Assembly: GCA_041394885.1 (NCBI GenBank)
Contig: JAWKHI010000002.1
Span: 62,001 to 126,000 of the forward strand
Reading direction: 5' to 3'
DNA length: 64,000 nt
Source of the DNA: DSOI01 sp041394885
GTDB lineage: Bacteria; Acidobacteriota; Terriglobia; Bryobacterales; Bryobacteraceae
Made by a program: the position numbers and the translations under genes. Of this stretch, positions 34,070 through 43,001 are shown in pieces (position 1 is the first letter of the stretch; each line of letters begins with the position of its first letter). Under the pieces are notes generated by a model. It saw nothing but the letters and a program-made list of their open reading frames with translations. It made no database searches and had not been told where the DNA came from.

Positions 34070-34098
34070 TTGGACGCAACCACAATCGTTGCTATCAT
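34070..34098 (+). promoter_or_regulatory. Promoter of the yebC-ruvC operon
   Basis: TTGGAC (34070-34075), a 17-bp spacer and TATCAT (34093-34098) form a good sigma-70-like promoter, predicting a leader of about 30 nt before the yebC ATG. Confidence 0.6.
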
Positions 34099-34135
34099 GT
34101 GAGAGTTCATCCCCATCAGGTAGAAGCGGGTTTCT

Positions 34136-34882
34136 ATGTCAGGACATTCCAAGTGGCACACAATCAAACATAAGAAGGCAGCGATCGATGCCAAGCGAGG
34201 CAAGGTATTCACGCGCCTGATCAAAGAGATCGCCATCGCGGCGCGGAACGGGGGCGATCCCGATTCCAATTCGCGATTGCGGACGGCGATTTCGGCAGCC
34301 AAGGCGATGTCGATGCCGGCCGACAACATCAAGCGGGCGATCATGCGCGGCACGGGTGAGTTGGAAGGCAGCCAAATGGAGGAGATCACCTTCGAGGGTT
34401 ACGGCCCGGGAGGGGCGGCGGTGATCGTGGAGTGCGTGACCGACAACCGGAACCGCACGGTAAGCGAGATCCGGCACATGTTCGGGAAAAACGGCGGGAA
34501 TCTCGGTGAAATCGGATCCGTGGCGTGGATGTTCGACCGCAAGAGCCAGATCCTGATCGAGGAAGAGAACGCGACCGAGGATCAATTGATGGAACTGGCG
34601 CTCGAGGCGGGCGCCGACGATGTGCGCAACGAAGGCGGGCAGTGGCAAGTGCTGTCGGCGCCGGATGCGCACGACAAGGTTCTGGAGGTGATTCAGGCCG
34701 CGGGCATCCCGACGCTGGAGGCGTCGATCGCGATGGTGCCGCAAAACCTGCTGAAGCTGGAAGGCTCGCAGGCCAAGGGGATGCTGAAGTTGAGCGATGC
34801 GCTGGACGACCACGACGACGTCCAGAACGTCTATGCGAATTTCGACGTGGACGAGAGCGTGCTCGAAGAAATGTCGGCCTGA
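34136..34882 (+). CDS. yebC: YebC/PmpR-TACO1 family protein
   Basis: 248 residues with the full family signature MSGHSKWHTIKHKKAAIDAKRGKVF, MPADNIKRAIMRGTG, EGYGPGGAAVIVECVTDNRNRT, FGKNGGNLGEIGSVAWMF. Members have been described as transcription factors and, more recently, as factors easing translation of polyproline. Its position just before ruvC is a classic bacterial arrangement. Confidence 0.96.
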   Translation: MSGHSKWHTIKHKKAAIDAKRGKVFTRLIKEIAIAARNGGDPDSNSRLRTAISAAKAMSMPADNIKRAIMRGTGELEGSQMEEITFEGYGPGGAAVIVECVTDNRNRTVSEIRHMFGKNGGNLGEIGSVAWMFDRKSQILIEEENATEDQLMELALEAGADDVRNEGGQWQVLSAPDAHDKVLEVIQAAGIPTLEASIAMVPQNLLKLEGSQAKGMLKLSDALDDHDDVQNVYANFDVDESVLEEMSA

Positions 34883-34893
34883 CCGGGATAGCC

Positions 34894-35376
34894 ATGCGTG
34901 TCCTTGGCGTCGATTGCGGATCGGAGCGGACCGGATACGGCGTGATCGATAGCGACGGGCGGCGGCATCGAATCGTGGCGGCGGGGACGATACGGACACG
35001 CCCGGCGGACGCCTTCGGCGCGCGGTTGACTGTGATCGCCTCGGGGCTGCGAGCCGTGATCCGGGACCATGCGCCCGGGATCGCCGCGGTGGAGGAAGTC
35101 TTTCACGCAGCCAATAGCAAATCCGCTTTGAAGTTGGCGCAGGTGCGCGGCGTGGCGTTGTTGGTGATTGACGAGGGCGCGATTCCGTGCGGAGAGTACT
35201 CGGCGCTCGAAATCAAACGCAGTGTGGTTGGACACGGCCATGCGCAGAAGGAACAGGTGCAGTTCATGATCCGTTCTTTACTGGGTCCGGAGACGCCGTC
35301 GAAAGAGCCGGACGCCTGCGATGCGTTGGCGGTGGCCATCTGCCACGCCACGCATATGGCGAGGGCGGTAGCGTGA
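34894..35376 (+). CDS. ruvC: Holliday junction resolvase RuvC
   Basis: 160-residue endonuclease that cuts recombination junctions in symmetric pairs with RuvAB. Catalytic acids are visible: Asp7 (VLGVDCGS), Glu67 (AAVEEVF), Asp140 and Asp143 (EPDACDALA). The conserved HGHAQKEQVQ loop is present. ATG 34894 lies 11 nt after yebC. The stop overlaps the GTG of the next gene (GTGA). No ruvA or ruvB is in the window. Confidence 0.96.
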   Translation: MRVLGVDCGSERTGYGVIDSDGRRHRIVAAGTIRTRPADAFGARLTVIASGLRAVIRDHAPGIAAVEEVFHAANSKSALKLAQVRGVALLVIDEGAIPCGEYSALEIKRSVVGHGHAQKEQVQFMIRSLLGPETPSKEPDACDALAVAICHATHMARAVA

Positions 35377-36002
35377 GAGTCCGGCTCGGAATCGTTTCGG
35401 TTTTGTGGGCGGCTGTGCTCTGCGCGGAACCGCGCATCGTGTTCATGAAGTCATTCCCGGGCAGTGTGCCGGCGTGGGTGGAGATCGCCCTGGAGCGGGA
35501 CGGCAAGGCGGTATATAAGGAGGCGCCGGACGATCCGCAGCCTCTGCCGTTTCAGATCCGGAAAGACGAAGTGGACCAGGTGTTTGCGCTCGCGGACAAG
35601 ATGGAGCACTTCAAGAGGCCGCTCGAATCCGGGCTGCCAGTGGCCAAGATGGGCGAGAAGACGTTCCGCTGGGAAGACGGCGCAGCCAAGCAGGAAGTGA
35701 AGTACAACTACTCGCAGGATCTGGATGCGCAGGCGCTGCAGCAGTGGTTCGAGAAGATGACCGAGACCGAGCAGCATTTCATCGCGGTGGAGCGGGCGGT
35801 GAAGTTCGACAAGCTGGGCACCAACAAGGCGTTGCTGCGGATGCAGGCCGCTATGGAGCGGGACCGTCTGGTGGGCCTGGAGCAGTTCCTGCCTTTGCTC
35901 GAGCGGGTGACAAAGAATGCGTCGTATCTACACATGGACCAGGAACGCGCGGCGACGTTGATCGACTGGATCAAGAACGGAAAGCCGCAGCCGGCGCAAT
36001 GA
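35373..36002 (+). CDS. Secreted protein of unknown function
   Basis: 209 residues from GTG 35373, which overlaps the ruvC stop. A signal peptide (VRLGIVSVLWAAVLC, cleavage near AEP) is followed by a mixed alpha/beta domain with FMKSFPGSVPAWVEIALER, FQIRKDEVDQVFALADKM and a long C-terminal helix region (ALLRMQAAMERDRLVGLEQFLPLL). I do not recognise a family. It overlaps the next gene by four bases, so ruvC, this gene and the thioredoxin-like gene are probably co-translated. Confidence 0.75.
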   Translation: MRVRLGIVSVLWAAVLCAEPRIVFMKSFPGSVPAWVEIALERDGKAVYKEAPDDPQPLPFQIRKDEVDQVFALADKMEHFKRPLESGLPVAKMGEKTFRWEDGAAKQEVKYNYSQDLDAQALQQWFEKMTETEQHFIAVERAVKFDKLGTNKALLRMQAAMERDRLVGLEQFLPLLERVTKNASYLHMDQERAATLIDWIKNGKPQPAQ

Positions 36003-37270
36003 GGCGGGCAACGGTAGTCTGGGTGGCCCTGATGGCTGGAATGGCCGTGGCCCAGCAGCCGCCGCCGGTTACTCCCGAGCAGGAAAAAGAAGAACAAAGC
36101 GCGCTGCAGGCGGCGCTGGCCGACGCAGGGTCCAGCCAGCTTGATTTCGCGCGCGCGATTGACCGTCACTTGCAGCGATATCCGCTTTCGAGCCAACGGC
36201 CGGATCTGGAACGGGCCGCGGCGCGGGCGGCCGTAGAGGCGCGGGATCCGGGCTTGGTGGTGAAGTTCGGGGAGCGGGTGCTGGCTCGGGAGCCGCAGAA
36301 TCTGGAACTACTCGAGCGAGTGAGCCGGTACCTGCTGAACTCGAGCGATGCTCCTTCTTCCAAGCGTGTCCTCGAGTATGCGTTGCGGCTGGAGAATCTG
36401 GCAAGGGAGATGGGCGGGCCGGCGCCGGGCACGCGCGGAGCGGGGCGATTTGCCGAAGAGCGCCGGATCCTGTTGGGCAAGGCGCTGGTGTATCAGGCGC
36501 GGGCGTCCGGCAACATCGAGAAGTTCGCCGAGGCGGAAGCCCTGGCGCGCAAGAGCTACGAAGAGTTTCCGAGCGCGGAATCGGCGCGCGAGATTGCACG
36601 TTGGCTTGACCGGCAAGGCAAGACGGCCGAGGCGCTGCCATTGCTGGCCGACGCGTTCATGATCCCGGATCCGAATGCGACGCCGGAAGACCGGCGCAAG
36701 GATCGCACGCGGTTGGGCGAGTGGTATCGGAAGGCGAAGGGGTCGGAGACGGGGCTGGGCGATATGCTGCTCGAGGCTTACGATCGCACCGCCGCGCGCG
36801 TGGATGCCTATCGCGCCGAGATGAGCAAGATCGACCCCAATGCCAGCGCGGGTGCGGTGAAGGAGTTCACCATCACCGGCATCGCCGGGGACAAACTCGA
36901 GATGGCGTCGCTGGTGGGCAAGGTGGTGGTGCTCGATTTCTGGGCGACATGGTGCGGACCGTGCCGGGCGCAGCAGCCGCTCTACGAGGAAGTGAAAGGG
37001 CGCTTCGACGGGCGAAGCGATGTGGTGTTCCTGAACATCAACACGGATGAGAACCGCGCCATCGTGAAGCCGTTTCTCGATCGGGAGAAGTGGAACAAGA
37101 CGGTGTACTTCGAGGACGGTCTGGCGTCACACTTGCGTGTATCGTCCATACCGACGACGGTGATACTCGATCGAAAAGGAGAGGTAGCGTCGCGCATGAA
37201 CGGCTACATCCCGGAGCGTTTCGTGGAGGTGCTGTCGGAGCGGGTGAAGCAGTTGCTGGAGGAGAAGTAA
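35999..37270 (+). CDS. Secreted TlpA-like thioredoxin with N-terminal TPR-like region
   Basis: 423 residues with a signal peptide (VVWVALMAGMAVAQ). Residues 30-270 are helical repeats (FGERVLAREPQNLELLERVSRYL, EAEALARKSYEEFPSAESA). Residues 285-423 are a thioredoxin fold with active site FWATWCGPCRAQQP and the cis-Pro SSIPTTVILD. It probably reduces periplasmic disulfides. The start at 35999 overlaps the previous stop (ATGA), and deoB begins four bases after its stop. Confidence 0.88.
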   Translation: MRRATVVWVALMAGMAVAQQPPPVTPEQEKEEQSALQAALADAGSSQLDFARAIDRHLQRYPLSSQRPDLERAAARAAVEARDPGLVVKFGERVLAREPQNLELLERVSRYLLNSSDAPSSKRVLEYALRLENLAREMGGPAPGTRGAGRFAEERRILLGKALVYQARASGNIEKFAEAEALARKSYEEFPSAESAREIARWLDRQGKTAEALPLLADAFMIPDPNATPEDRRKDRTRLGEWYRKAKGSETGLGDMLLEAYDRTAARVDAYRAEMSKIDPNASAGAVKEFTITGIAGDKLEMASLVGKVVVLDFWATWCGPCRAQQPLYEEVKGRFDGRSDVVFLNINTDENRAIVKPFLDREKWNKTVYFEDGLASHLRVSSIPTTVILDRKGEVASRMNGYIPERFVEVLSERVKQLLEEK

Positions 37271-37274
37271 CGGA

Positions 37275-38441
37275 GTGTTCGAGCGCGTCATCTGGATCGT
37301 GCTCGATAGTGTGGGAATCGGCGAGATGCCGGACGCGGCCGCTTATGGCGATGCCGGCAGCGATACGCTCGGCAACCTCGCGCGGAAACGGCCATTGCGG
37401 CTCCCGAACCTGTGCCGGCTCGGTTTGGCGAACATCCGGTCATTCGAAGGGCTTGAAGCCGCGCAACATCCAGAAGCAGCCTACGGACGCTGTGCCCTCG
37501 CCTCGCCGGGCAAAGACACCACCACCGGGCATTGGGAGATGGTGGGGATTCACCTGGACAAGCCGCTGCCCTTGTATCCGAACGGCTTTCCGCGCGTCGT
37601 GATGGACCGCTTTGAGCGGGCGATCGGCCGCGGGACGCTGGGCAACGTGGCGGCTTCGGGCACCGAGATCATCCGCGAGTTGGGCGCCGAACACCTGCGG
37701 ACGGGGAAGCCGATCGTGTACACATCCGCTGATAGCGTTTTTCAGATCGCCGCGCATGAGGATGTGATTCCGTTGGCGGAGATCTACCGGATGTGCGAGA
37801 CGGCGCGCGAGATCCTGCGGGGAGAGCATGAGGTGGGCCGCGTGATCGCGCGGCCGTTCGTGGGAGAGCCGGGCGCCTTTGTGCGCACCCCGAACCGGCA
37901 CGACTACGCGTTGTCGCCAACGCCGGGCATGCTGCTGGACCGGCTCGAGGAGGCCGGCGTCCCGGTGACGGCCGTGGGCAAGATTCACGATGTATTCCTG
38001 GGGCGGGGCATTACGCGATCGCTGCGGACGCGCAGCAATGCCGACGGCATGGCAAAGACGATCGAGGCGATGGAGGTGGACCGTCGCGGGCTGATCTTCG
38101 TCAACCTGGTTGATTTCGATCAACTCTACGGGCATCGCAACGATGTGGAGGGCTACGCGCGGGCGCTCGAAGAGTTTGACGAATGGACGCCTGTGCTCGA
38201 ATCGAAACTCGATGTCAGCGATCTCGTCATCCTGACGGCGGATCATGGGTGTGATCCGACCACGCCGTCCACCGATCATTCGCGCGAGTACGTTCCGCTG
38301 CTGGTGACGGGCTCGCGCGTCCGGCGGGGCGAGAATCTCGGAACGCGGCCGACGTTGTCCGACATCGGGCAAACGGTGGCCGGGAATTTTGGAGTGAACA
38401 TTGCGCATGGCACGAGTTTTCTGTCTGCTTTGGTTGGCTAG
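37275..38441 (+). CDS. deoB: Phosphopentomutase
   Basis: 388-residue Mn-dependent enzyme of the alkaline-phosphatase superfamily that interconverts ribose or deoxyribose 1-phosphate and 5-phosphate in nucleoside salvage. It has WIVLDSVGIGEMPDA with the first metal Asp, the phosphate-accepting Thr in GKDTTTGHWEMVG, VYTSADSVFQIAAHE, VNLVDFDQLYGHRNDVEGY and TADHGCDPTTPSTDHSREY metal ligands. GTG 37275 is the start. The 3' end overlaps the next gene by 35 nt. Confidence 0.95.
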   Translation: MFERVIWIVLDSVGIGEMPDAAAYGDAGSDTLGNLARKRPLRLPNLCRLGLANIRSFEGLEAAQHPEAAYGRCALASPGKDTTTGHWEMVGIHLDKPLPLYPNGFPRVVMDRFERAIGRGTLGNVAASGTEIIRELGAEHLRTGKPIVYTSADSVFQIAAHEDVIPLAEIYRMCETAREILRGEHEVGRVIARPFVGEPGAFVRTPNRHDYALSPTPGMLLDRLEEAGVPVTAVGKIHDVFLGRGITRSLRTRSNADGMAKTIEAMEVDRRGLIFVNLVDFDQLYGHRNDVEGYARALEEFDEWTPVLESKLDVSDLVILTADHGCDPTTPSTDHSREYVPLLVTGSRVRRGENLGTRPTLSDIGQTVAGNFGVNIAHGTSFLSALVG

Positions 38442-39582
38442 CGTTTCGCTTTGGGCGAGACCCCTGCTGGTGATCTCGATCGATGGATTGGACCATCGAT
38501 ACCTGCGGGATGCGGACAAGCTGGGGCTCGAGATCCCCCATATCCGTAAGCTGATTGCGGAAGGCGCCTGGGCCGAACGCGGCGTGATCGGTGTCTACCC
38601 GACGGTGACATTCCCCTCGCACACCACGCTCATGACCGGCGCGCGGCCGGATCAGCACGGCATCGTGAACAACAACACCGACAGTGGCGAGCGATACTTC
38701 TTCGCGCGCTACCTCAAGGCGACCACGCTTTGGGATGCGGCGCACGCGGCGGGTTTGAAGACCGGCGCCGTGCATTGGCCGGTGACGGTGGATTCGAAAA
38801 CGGTGACGTGGGACTTTCCCGAACACTTCAAGCGGCGCAAGGGGGCAGCGATGGACTGGGAGTCGTCGGCGGCGAAGGCGACCCCGGGACTGGTGGACCG
38901 CATGATCGCGAAGTTCCCCTCCATGCCGCAGGAATGGGTGGACGACCGGGTGCGGGCGCTGGCGGCGATCTATCTCCTGAAGTACGAGAAGCCGGACCTG
39001 GTGTTGCTGCACCTGATCGATCACGATGGAGAGGCGCACTACACCGGTCCCTTCTCGATGCATGCCAAGGCGGTGCTGGAATATCAGGACGAGTTGCTGG
39101 GACAGATTCTGGCGGCGCGTCCGGCTGCGATGGCGGTGGCGCTGGTAAGCGATCACGGGTTTGAGCGCGTGGATGAGGTGATAAACCTGTACGCGACGCT
39201 GAACAACGACGGTGTGAGCGGGAAGATACGGGTAATGGGATCGGTGGTCATCACCGGCGACGCGGGGGCGGCGGCCTATTTGCGGAAGTCGCCCTTGGTG
39301 ACCGAGATTCCCTTGGCGGAGTGGAAACGGTTCCGTCCGGATCAGCCGGTTCCGCTGGCTGCCTTTCAATCGAAGCCGCATGTGCAGTTTGCGCGGAGCG
39401 AAGACGCGCCCCTGCGGGCGAAGGCGGAGGAGCCGGGAACGCATGGGTATTGGCCGCTGCGGGACGACTACCGTTCCACGCTGGTGTTGTGGGGACCGGG
39501 CGTGAAGCGGGAGCGGTTGGGTGAGGTGGACATGTTGCGCATCGCGGGCCGGTTGGCTGCGATACTGAATATTGCTTTTTGA
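38407..39582 (+). CDS. Secreted alkaline-phosphatase-superfamily phosphodiesterase (NPP type)
   Basis: 391 residues with a short signal peptide (RVFCLLWLASVSLWA). It matches nucleotide pyrophosphatase/phosphodiesterases: LVISIDGLDHRYL (metal Asp), YPTVTFPSHTTLMTG with the nucleophile Thr, PDQHGIVNN, LLHLIDHDGEAHYTGP, ALVSDHGFERV and the last metal His in GTHGYWP. It probably hydrolyses phosphodiesters in the periplasm. I chose ATG 38407 over TTG 38401. It overlaps deoB and precedes tpiA by 45 nt. Confidence 0.88.
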   Translation: MARVFCLLWLASVSLWARPLLVISIDGLDHRYLRDADKLGLEIPHIRKLIAEGAWAERGVIGVYPTVTFPSHTTLMTGARPDQHGIVNNNTDSGERYFFARYLKATTLWDAAHAAGLKTGAVHWPVTVDSKTVTWDFPEHFKRRKGAAMDWESSAAKATPGLVDRMIAKFPSMPQEWVDDRVRALAAIYLLKYEKPDLVLLHLIDHDGEAHYTGPFSMHAKAVLEYQDELLGQILAARPAAMAVALVSDHGFERVDEVINLYATLNNDGVSGKIRVMGSVVITGDAGAAAYLRKSPLVTEIPLAEWKRFRPDQPVPLAAFQSKPHVQFARSEDAPLRAKAEEPGTHGYWPLRDDYRSTLVLWGPGVKRERLGEVDMLRIAGRLAAILNIAF

Positions 39583-39627
39583 AACCCTTTGCGCAATCCG
39601 AACGTTTGCGCTTGTCGAAGGAGCACG

Positions 39628-40377
39628 ATGAGAAAGACATTAATGGCGGGCAACTGGAAGATGTTCAAGACACCCGCCGAAACGACGGCGTTTTTCGAAA
39701 CGTTTCTGCCGCTGGTGGCGGGTTCGTCCCATTGCGACGTCCTGATCTGCCCGCCGTTTGTGAACATCGCGGCGGCGGTGGCCGCTTGCGCCGGAAGCGC
39801 GGTGGGCGTGGGCGGACAGAACGTCTACTGGAAGAACGAAGGCGCGTTCACCGGTGAGGTGTCGGCGCCGATGTTGGTGGCGGCGGGTTGCACGGCGGTG
39901 ATCATCGGGCACAGCGAACGGCGCCAGTTTTTCGGCGAGACCGACGCTACGGTGCTCGAGCGCACCAGGGCGGCGCTGGCGGCGGGGTTGACGCCGATCG
40001 TGTGCGTGGGCGAGATGCTGGAAGACCGCGACGCGGGGCGGACCAACGAGGTGCTGGATGCGCAGTTCGCGGGCGGGATCGCCGAGTTGCCACTCACCGA
40101 CTTCGGCAAGATCGTGATCGCGTATGAGCCGGTGTGGGCGATCGGGACGGGCCGGGTGGCGACTCCAGAGCAGGCCGCGGACGCGCATCAACATCTGCGG
40201 TCTCTGGCGCAGAACAAGTATGGCGGGGAAGCGGCGGCGGCTCTGCGGATCTTGTACGGCGGCAGCGTAAAACCGGACAACGTCCGCGGGTTGATGGCGA
40301 AGCCGGATATCGACGGAGCGCTGGTGGGCGGTGCGAGTCTGGACGCGAACTCGTTTTCATTGATCGTGAACTACTGA
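39628..40377 (+). CDS. tpiA: Triosephosphate isomerase
   Basis: 249-residue glycolytic TIM barrel interconverting dihydroxyacetone phosphate and glyceraldehyde 3-phosphate. Catalytic residues are Lys11 (AGNWKM), His95 (IIGHSERR) and Glu167 (AYEPVWAIGTG), and the phosphate loops YGGSVKPDN and LVGGASL are present. GAAGGAG stands before ATG 39628, which fixes the start. The usual gap and pgk genes are not adjacent. Confidence 0.97.
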   Translation: MRKTLMAGNWKMFKTPAETTAFFETFLPLVAGSSHCDVLICPPFVNIAAAVAACAGSAVGVGGQNVYWKNEGAFTGEVSAPMLVAAGCTAVIIGHSERRQFFGETDATVLERTRAALAAGLTPIVCVGEMLEDRDAGRTNEVLDAQFAGGIAELPLTDFGKIVIAYEPVWAIGTGRVATPEQAADAHQHLRSLAQNKYGGEAAAALRILYGGSVKPDNVRGLMAKPDIDGALVGGASLDANSFSLIVNY

Positions 40378-40436
40378 AAGCAGGACCCGGGCTCAGGGCC
40401 GCGAAACGCAGACGCGCCGTCGCGCACTACCCGGCT

Positions 40437-40775
40437 ATGAAGACTTTCAAGCTGCGCCGAGGAAGGACCGAACTGGACATCGCCGACGTGAAGGTAAACG
40501 GGCGGCCGCTGGTGACGGTTCATGAGCTGGCTGTGCTGGGTGGTGGGGGGACGCTGACCTTCGCCGTGGGCATCACCCCGGATCAGAGGACCATCATCGG
40601 CGGGTTCAAATCGGTGGCCGGGATGGATAGCGAGACCGAACTGGTGGAGTACAATGGGCCGGCCGTGGGCGTCAGCCGTCCAATGACCGGCTGGACTCTG
40701 GTGAGTGAACTGCCGGCCCGGCAGGCGATGCCGGGCATGCCGAAGTTTTCGAACGTGACACTGAAGCGCGGGTAG
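40437..40775 (+). CDS. Small protein of unknown function
   Basis: 112 residues with a beta-rich pattern (FKLRRGRTELDIADVKVNGRP, TLTFAVGITPDQRTIIGGF, ELVEYNGPAVGVSRP). No signal peptide, membrane helix or family is recognised. The start is ATG 40437; the longer frame upstream overlaps tpiA and is a shadow. No Shine-Dalgarno is visible. It converges with the coiled-coil protein gene 10 bp away. Confidence 0.5.
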   Translation: MKTFKLRRGRTELDIADVKVNGRPLVTVHELAVLGGGGTLTFAVGITPDQRTIIGGFKSVAGMDSETELVEYNGPAVGVSRPMTGWTLVSELPARQAMPGMPKFSNVTLKRG

Positions 40776-40785
40776 GGCGCCGCGG

Positions 40786-41112
40786 CTAACGAGGCCGCGA
40801 CTGGAGATTCCACAGCGCTTGCTGCAAGGACTGAACCTCGCGGCGGAGCGATGCGATCTCGTTTTCCATCATCCGCAAGCGCGAGTCCGCCAGGTCACCC
40901 CCGCCGCCGCCGGCGCTGAGCGCGCGGAGTTGCTGGAATTGTTCCCGCACTTCCAATTGCACCATCCGCCTCAATTCGAGCTGACGGGCGAGTTCGGAGT
41001 CCGATTTTTGCGGCGCGGGTTTCGGGTCCTGCGCTTGCTGGGCGATCGCGAATGCGGCCAGCAGCAGGGCTGCCAAGGCCAGGAACATTCTAAGCAGGGA
41101 GATTCTAGGCAT
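40786..41112 (-). CDS. Small secreted coiled-coil protein
   Basis: 108 residues: a signal peptide (ISLLRMFLALAALLLAAFAIA), a short linker, then an almost continuous heptad coiled coil (LARQLELRRMVQLEVREQFQ, then LRMMENEIASLRREVQSLQQ). ATG 41112 stands 9 nt after AGGAGG, better spaced than ATG 41118. It is the last gene of the minus-strand envelope run. Function unknown; a periplasmic scaffold or adaptor is plausible. Confidence 0.6.
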   Translation of the reverse strand: MPRISLLRMFLALAALLLAAFAIAQQAQDPKPAPQKSDSELARQLELRRMVQLEVREQFQQLRALSAGGGGGDLADSRLRMMENEIASLRREVQSLQQALWNLQSRPR

Positions 41113-41160
41113 CGACATGCACCTCCTCGGTACATTGTGACGCACCGGAGCCCAGCGCTG

Positions 41161-42231
41161 TTACGGTTTTGCCAGCATGCGGACGCGATGGGACTCGCTG
41201 TCGCCGATGTAGAGCACACCCTTCCGGTCCACGAATACGCCGTGCGGACGCGCCATCTTGCACTGCAATGGATTGCCGTCGGGGCCGTTGCCGCGTTCCC
41301 CGCTGCCGGCGACGGTGCGAATGGTGCCGTTCTTCAGATCGATGCGGCGGATGGTGTGGCTTTCCGTGTCAGCGATGTAGACGCCGCCGTCGGGGGACCA
41401 TGCGATGCCCTTCGGTCCGTTGAGCTTGGCTTGGCGGGCATCGCCGCCGTCGCCGGAGTAGCCTTTTTCGCCGGTGCCGGCGATGTGGATGAACTTGCCG
41501 GCCTTGGGATCCACGCGATACACGGCGTTGCCTTCGCGTAGGGCAAGGTAGACGTTGCCCTTGGGGTCCAAGTCAATGGCGCGGGGCCCGTTCACCGGGG
41601 TTCCGGCGAGGGGCGCGCCGTCGGGAGTGGGTTTCTTTTCGCCGGTGCCGAGCCAGGTTTCGATGATGCCGGTGCGGAGGTCCAGCCGGCGGACGCGATG
41701 GTTACCGATGTCGCAGATCATCATCCGGCCTTGGGGATCGAAGGCGATCGAGTGCGGCTGTCGCAGTTGCGCTTTAGGGCCGGGTCCGCCATCGCCGGAA
41801 AAACCAGGCTCGCCGGTGCCTGCGATCGTGCTGATGATACCGGTCTTCTTGTCGACGCGGCGCACCACGTGGTTGGGCATCTCCACCCAGTACATGTTTC
41901 CGGCTTTGTCGAAGCGGACTTCGTAGGGTTGATTGAGCGAAGCTTCCAGAGCGGGCCCGCCATCGCCGGAGTAGCCTTTCTTCGTGTTGCCGGCGACGGT
42001 GGAGATGACGCGGGTTTTCATGTCGAGCCGGCGGATGACGTGATTGTCGATGTCGCAGAAGTAGAGAGCGCCGTCGGGTCCGATCGTGAGGCCATAGGGG
42101 TTGTTCACCTGCGCCTGCGCTCCGGGGCCGCCATCGCCGGAGAATCCCTTTTCGCCAGTGCCGGCGATGGTAACGGTTTGTCCGGCGGGCAGGGTGGCCG
42201 CGGCGAGCAGGGTGAGGAGGAGAGTTCGCAT
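41161..42231 (-). CDS. Secreted NHL-repeat beta-propeller protein
   Basis: 356 residues after the start MRTLLLTLLAAATLPAG (signal peptide). Six NHL-type blades follow, most with the pattern IAGTGEKGFSGDGG, a N-P or Q-P turn, then LYFCDIDNHVIRRLD. Such propellers bind protein or carbohydrate outside the cytoplasm. The ATG overlaps the last base of the glycosyltransferase stop (TAATG), so translation is coupled. Confidence 0.88.
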   Translation of the reverse strand: MRTLLLTLLAAATLPAGQTVTIAGTGEKGFSGDGGPGAQAQVNNPYGLTIGPDGALYFCDIDNHVIRRLDMKTRVISTVAGNTKKGYSGDGGPALEASLNQPYEVRFDKAGNMYWVEMPNHVVRRVDKKTGIISTIAGTGEPGFSGDGGPGPKAQLRQPHSIAFDPQGRMMICDIGNHRVRRLDLRTGIIETWLGTGEKKPTPDGAPLAGTPVNGPRAIDLDPKGNVYLALREGNAVYRVDPKAGKFIHIAGTGEKGYSGDGGDARQAKLNGPKGIAWSPDGGVYIADTESHTIRRIDLKNGTIRTVAGSGERGNGPDGNPLQCKMARPHGVFVDRKGVLYIGDSESHRVRMLAKP

Positions 42232-42995
42232 TACCAGCAATCTATCACGGCGGCGCGGACCTCTTCCACGGAAAGCGCGTGGAGGACGGGCCGGTGGATG
42301 ACGCGTGCCCCGGGCGGAGCCCAGACACGAGGGTCCGTGGGGCCGAACAGCGCGAGGACGGGTGTGCCGGTGGCAGCGGCGAGGTGGGTAATGCCAGAGT
42401 CATTCCCGAGGTAGAGCCGTGCGCCGGCGAGCCAGCAGGCGAGGTCGTATAGATCGTCGAAGCGGTGCTGGTGCTCGCCGTATGCGCACAGTTCGGCGGG
42501 AATGTCCGGGGGAAGGGCGCGGACGAGTTCGCCGAATCGCAGCCAGTTCTTGGATGGGCTTCCCGAGTAAGGATGGATGGCGAGAAAGGACCGCGGACGC
42601 TCGGGAACGGCGATGCGCGGCGGGCTCCCAAGGGATGCACCCACTTGTTGCAGGTAGAAATCGGACGCGGAGTGCACGCCGTCCGGAAGTGCACTGTAAA
42701 AGCGGAAGGGGAGATCCGCGACCGCCAGGCGGAACTCGGGCCGTGAGGAGCCGTACCAGGAAACGATGTCGTCGAATCCGGAGAGCGTCTCGAGCAACGA
42801 GGATGGGGCTTGGCCGAGTTCCAGCAGGTCGAGCCCGGTGGAGGCGATGGATCGCGCGCGATGGGCGAACCGGGCGAGCGGCAGGTTCGCAGACGCCGCC
42901 CAGACTTCGGTATACGCCGCGCGCAGATATTCGAGGGCGGGAAGAGAAACGATGAAGTCACCGATGGCGCCGGGGCGAATGAGGAGCCGGCGCAC
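42231..42995 (-). CDS. Glycosyltransferase family 9 (heptosyltransferase-like)
   Basis: 254 residues. RRLLIRPGAIGDFIVSLPAL is the family start, FLAIHPYSGSPSKNW the donor-domain motif (HPGS type), and YLGNDSGITHLAAATGTPVLALFGPTDPRVWAP the signature end. Members move ADP-heptose or related sugars to lipopolysaccharide core. At 254 residues it is shorter than WaaC/WaaF (about 320-350). It starts 6 nt after the DsbD-N-like gene. Confidence 0.88.
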   Translation of the reverse strand: MRRLLIRPGAIGDFIVSLPALEYLRAAYTEVWAASANLPLARFAHRARSIASTGLDLLELGQAPSSLLETLSGFDDIVSWYGSSRPEFRLAVADLPFRFYSALPDGVHSASDFYLQQVGASLGSPPRIAVPERPRSFLAIHPYSGSPSKNWLRFGELVRALPPDIPAELCAYGEHQHRFDDLYDLACWLAGARLYLGNDSGITHLAAATGTPVLALFGPTDPRVWAPPGARVIHRPVLHALSVEEVRAAVIDCW

Positions 42996-43001
42996 GGGTG
43001 G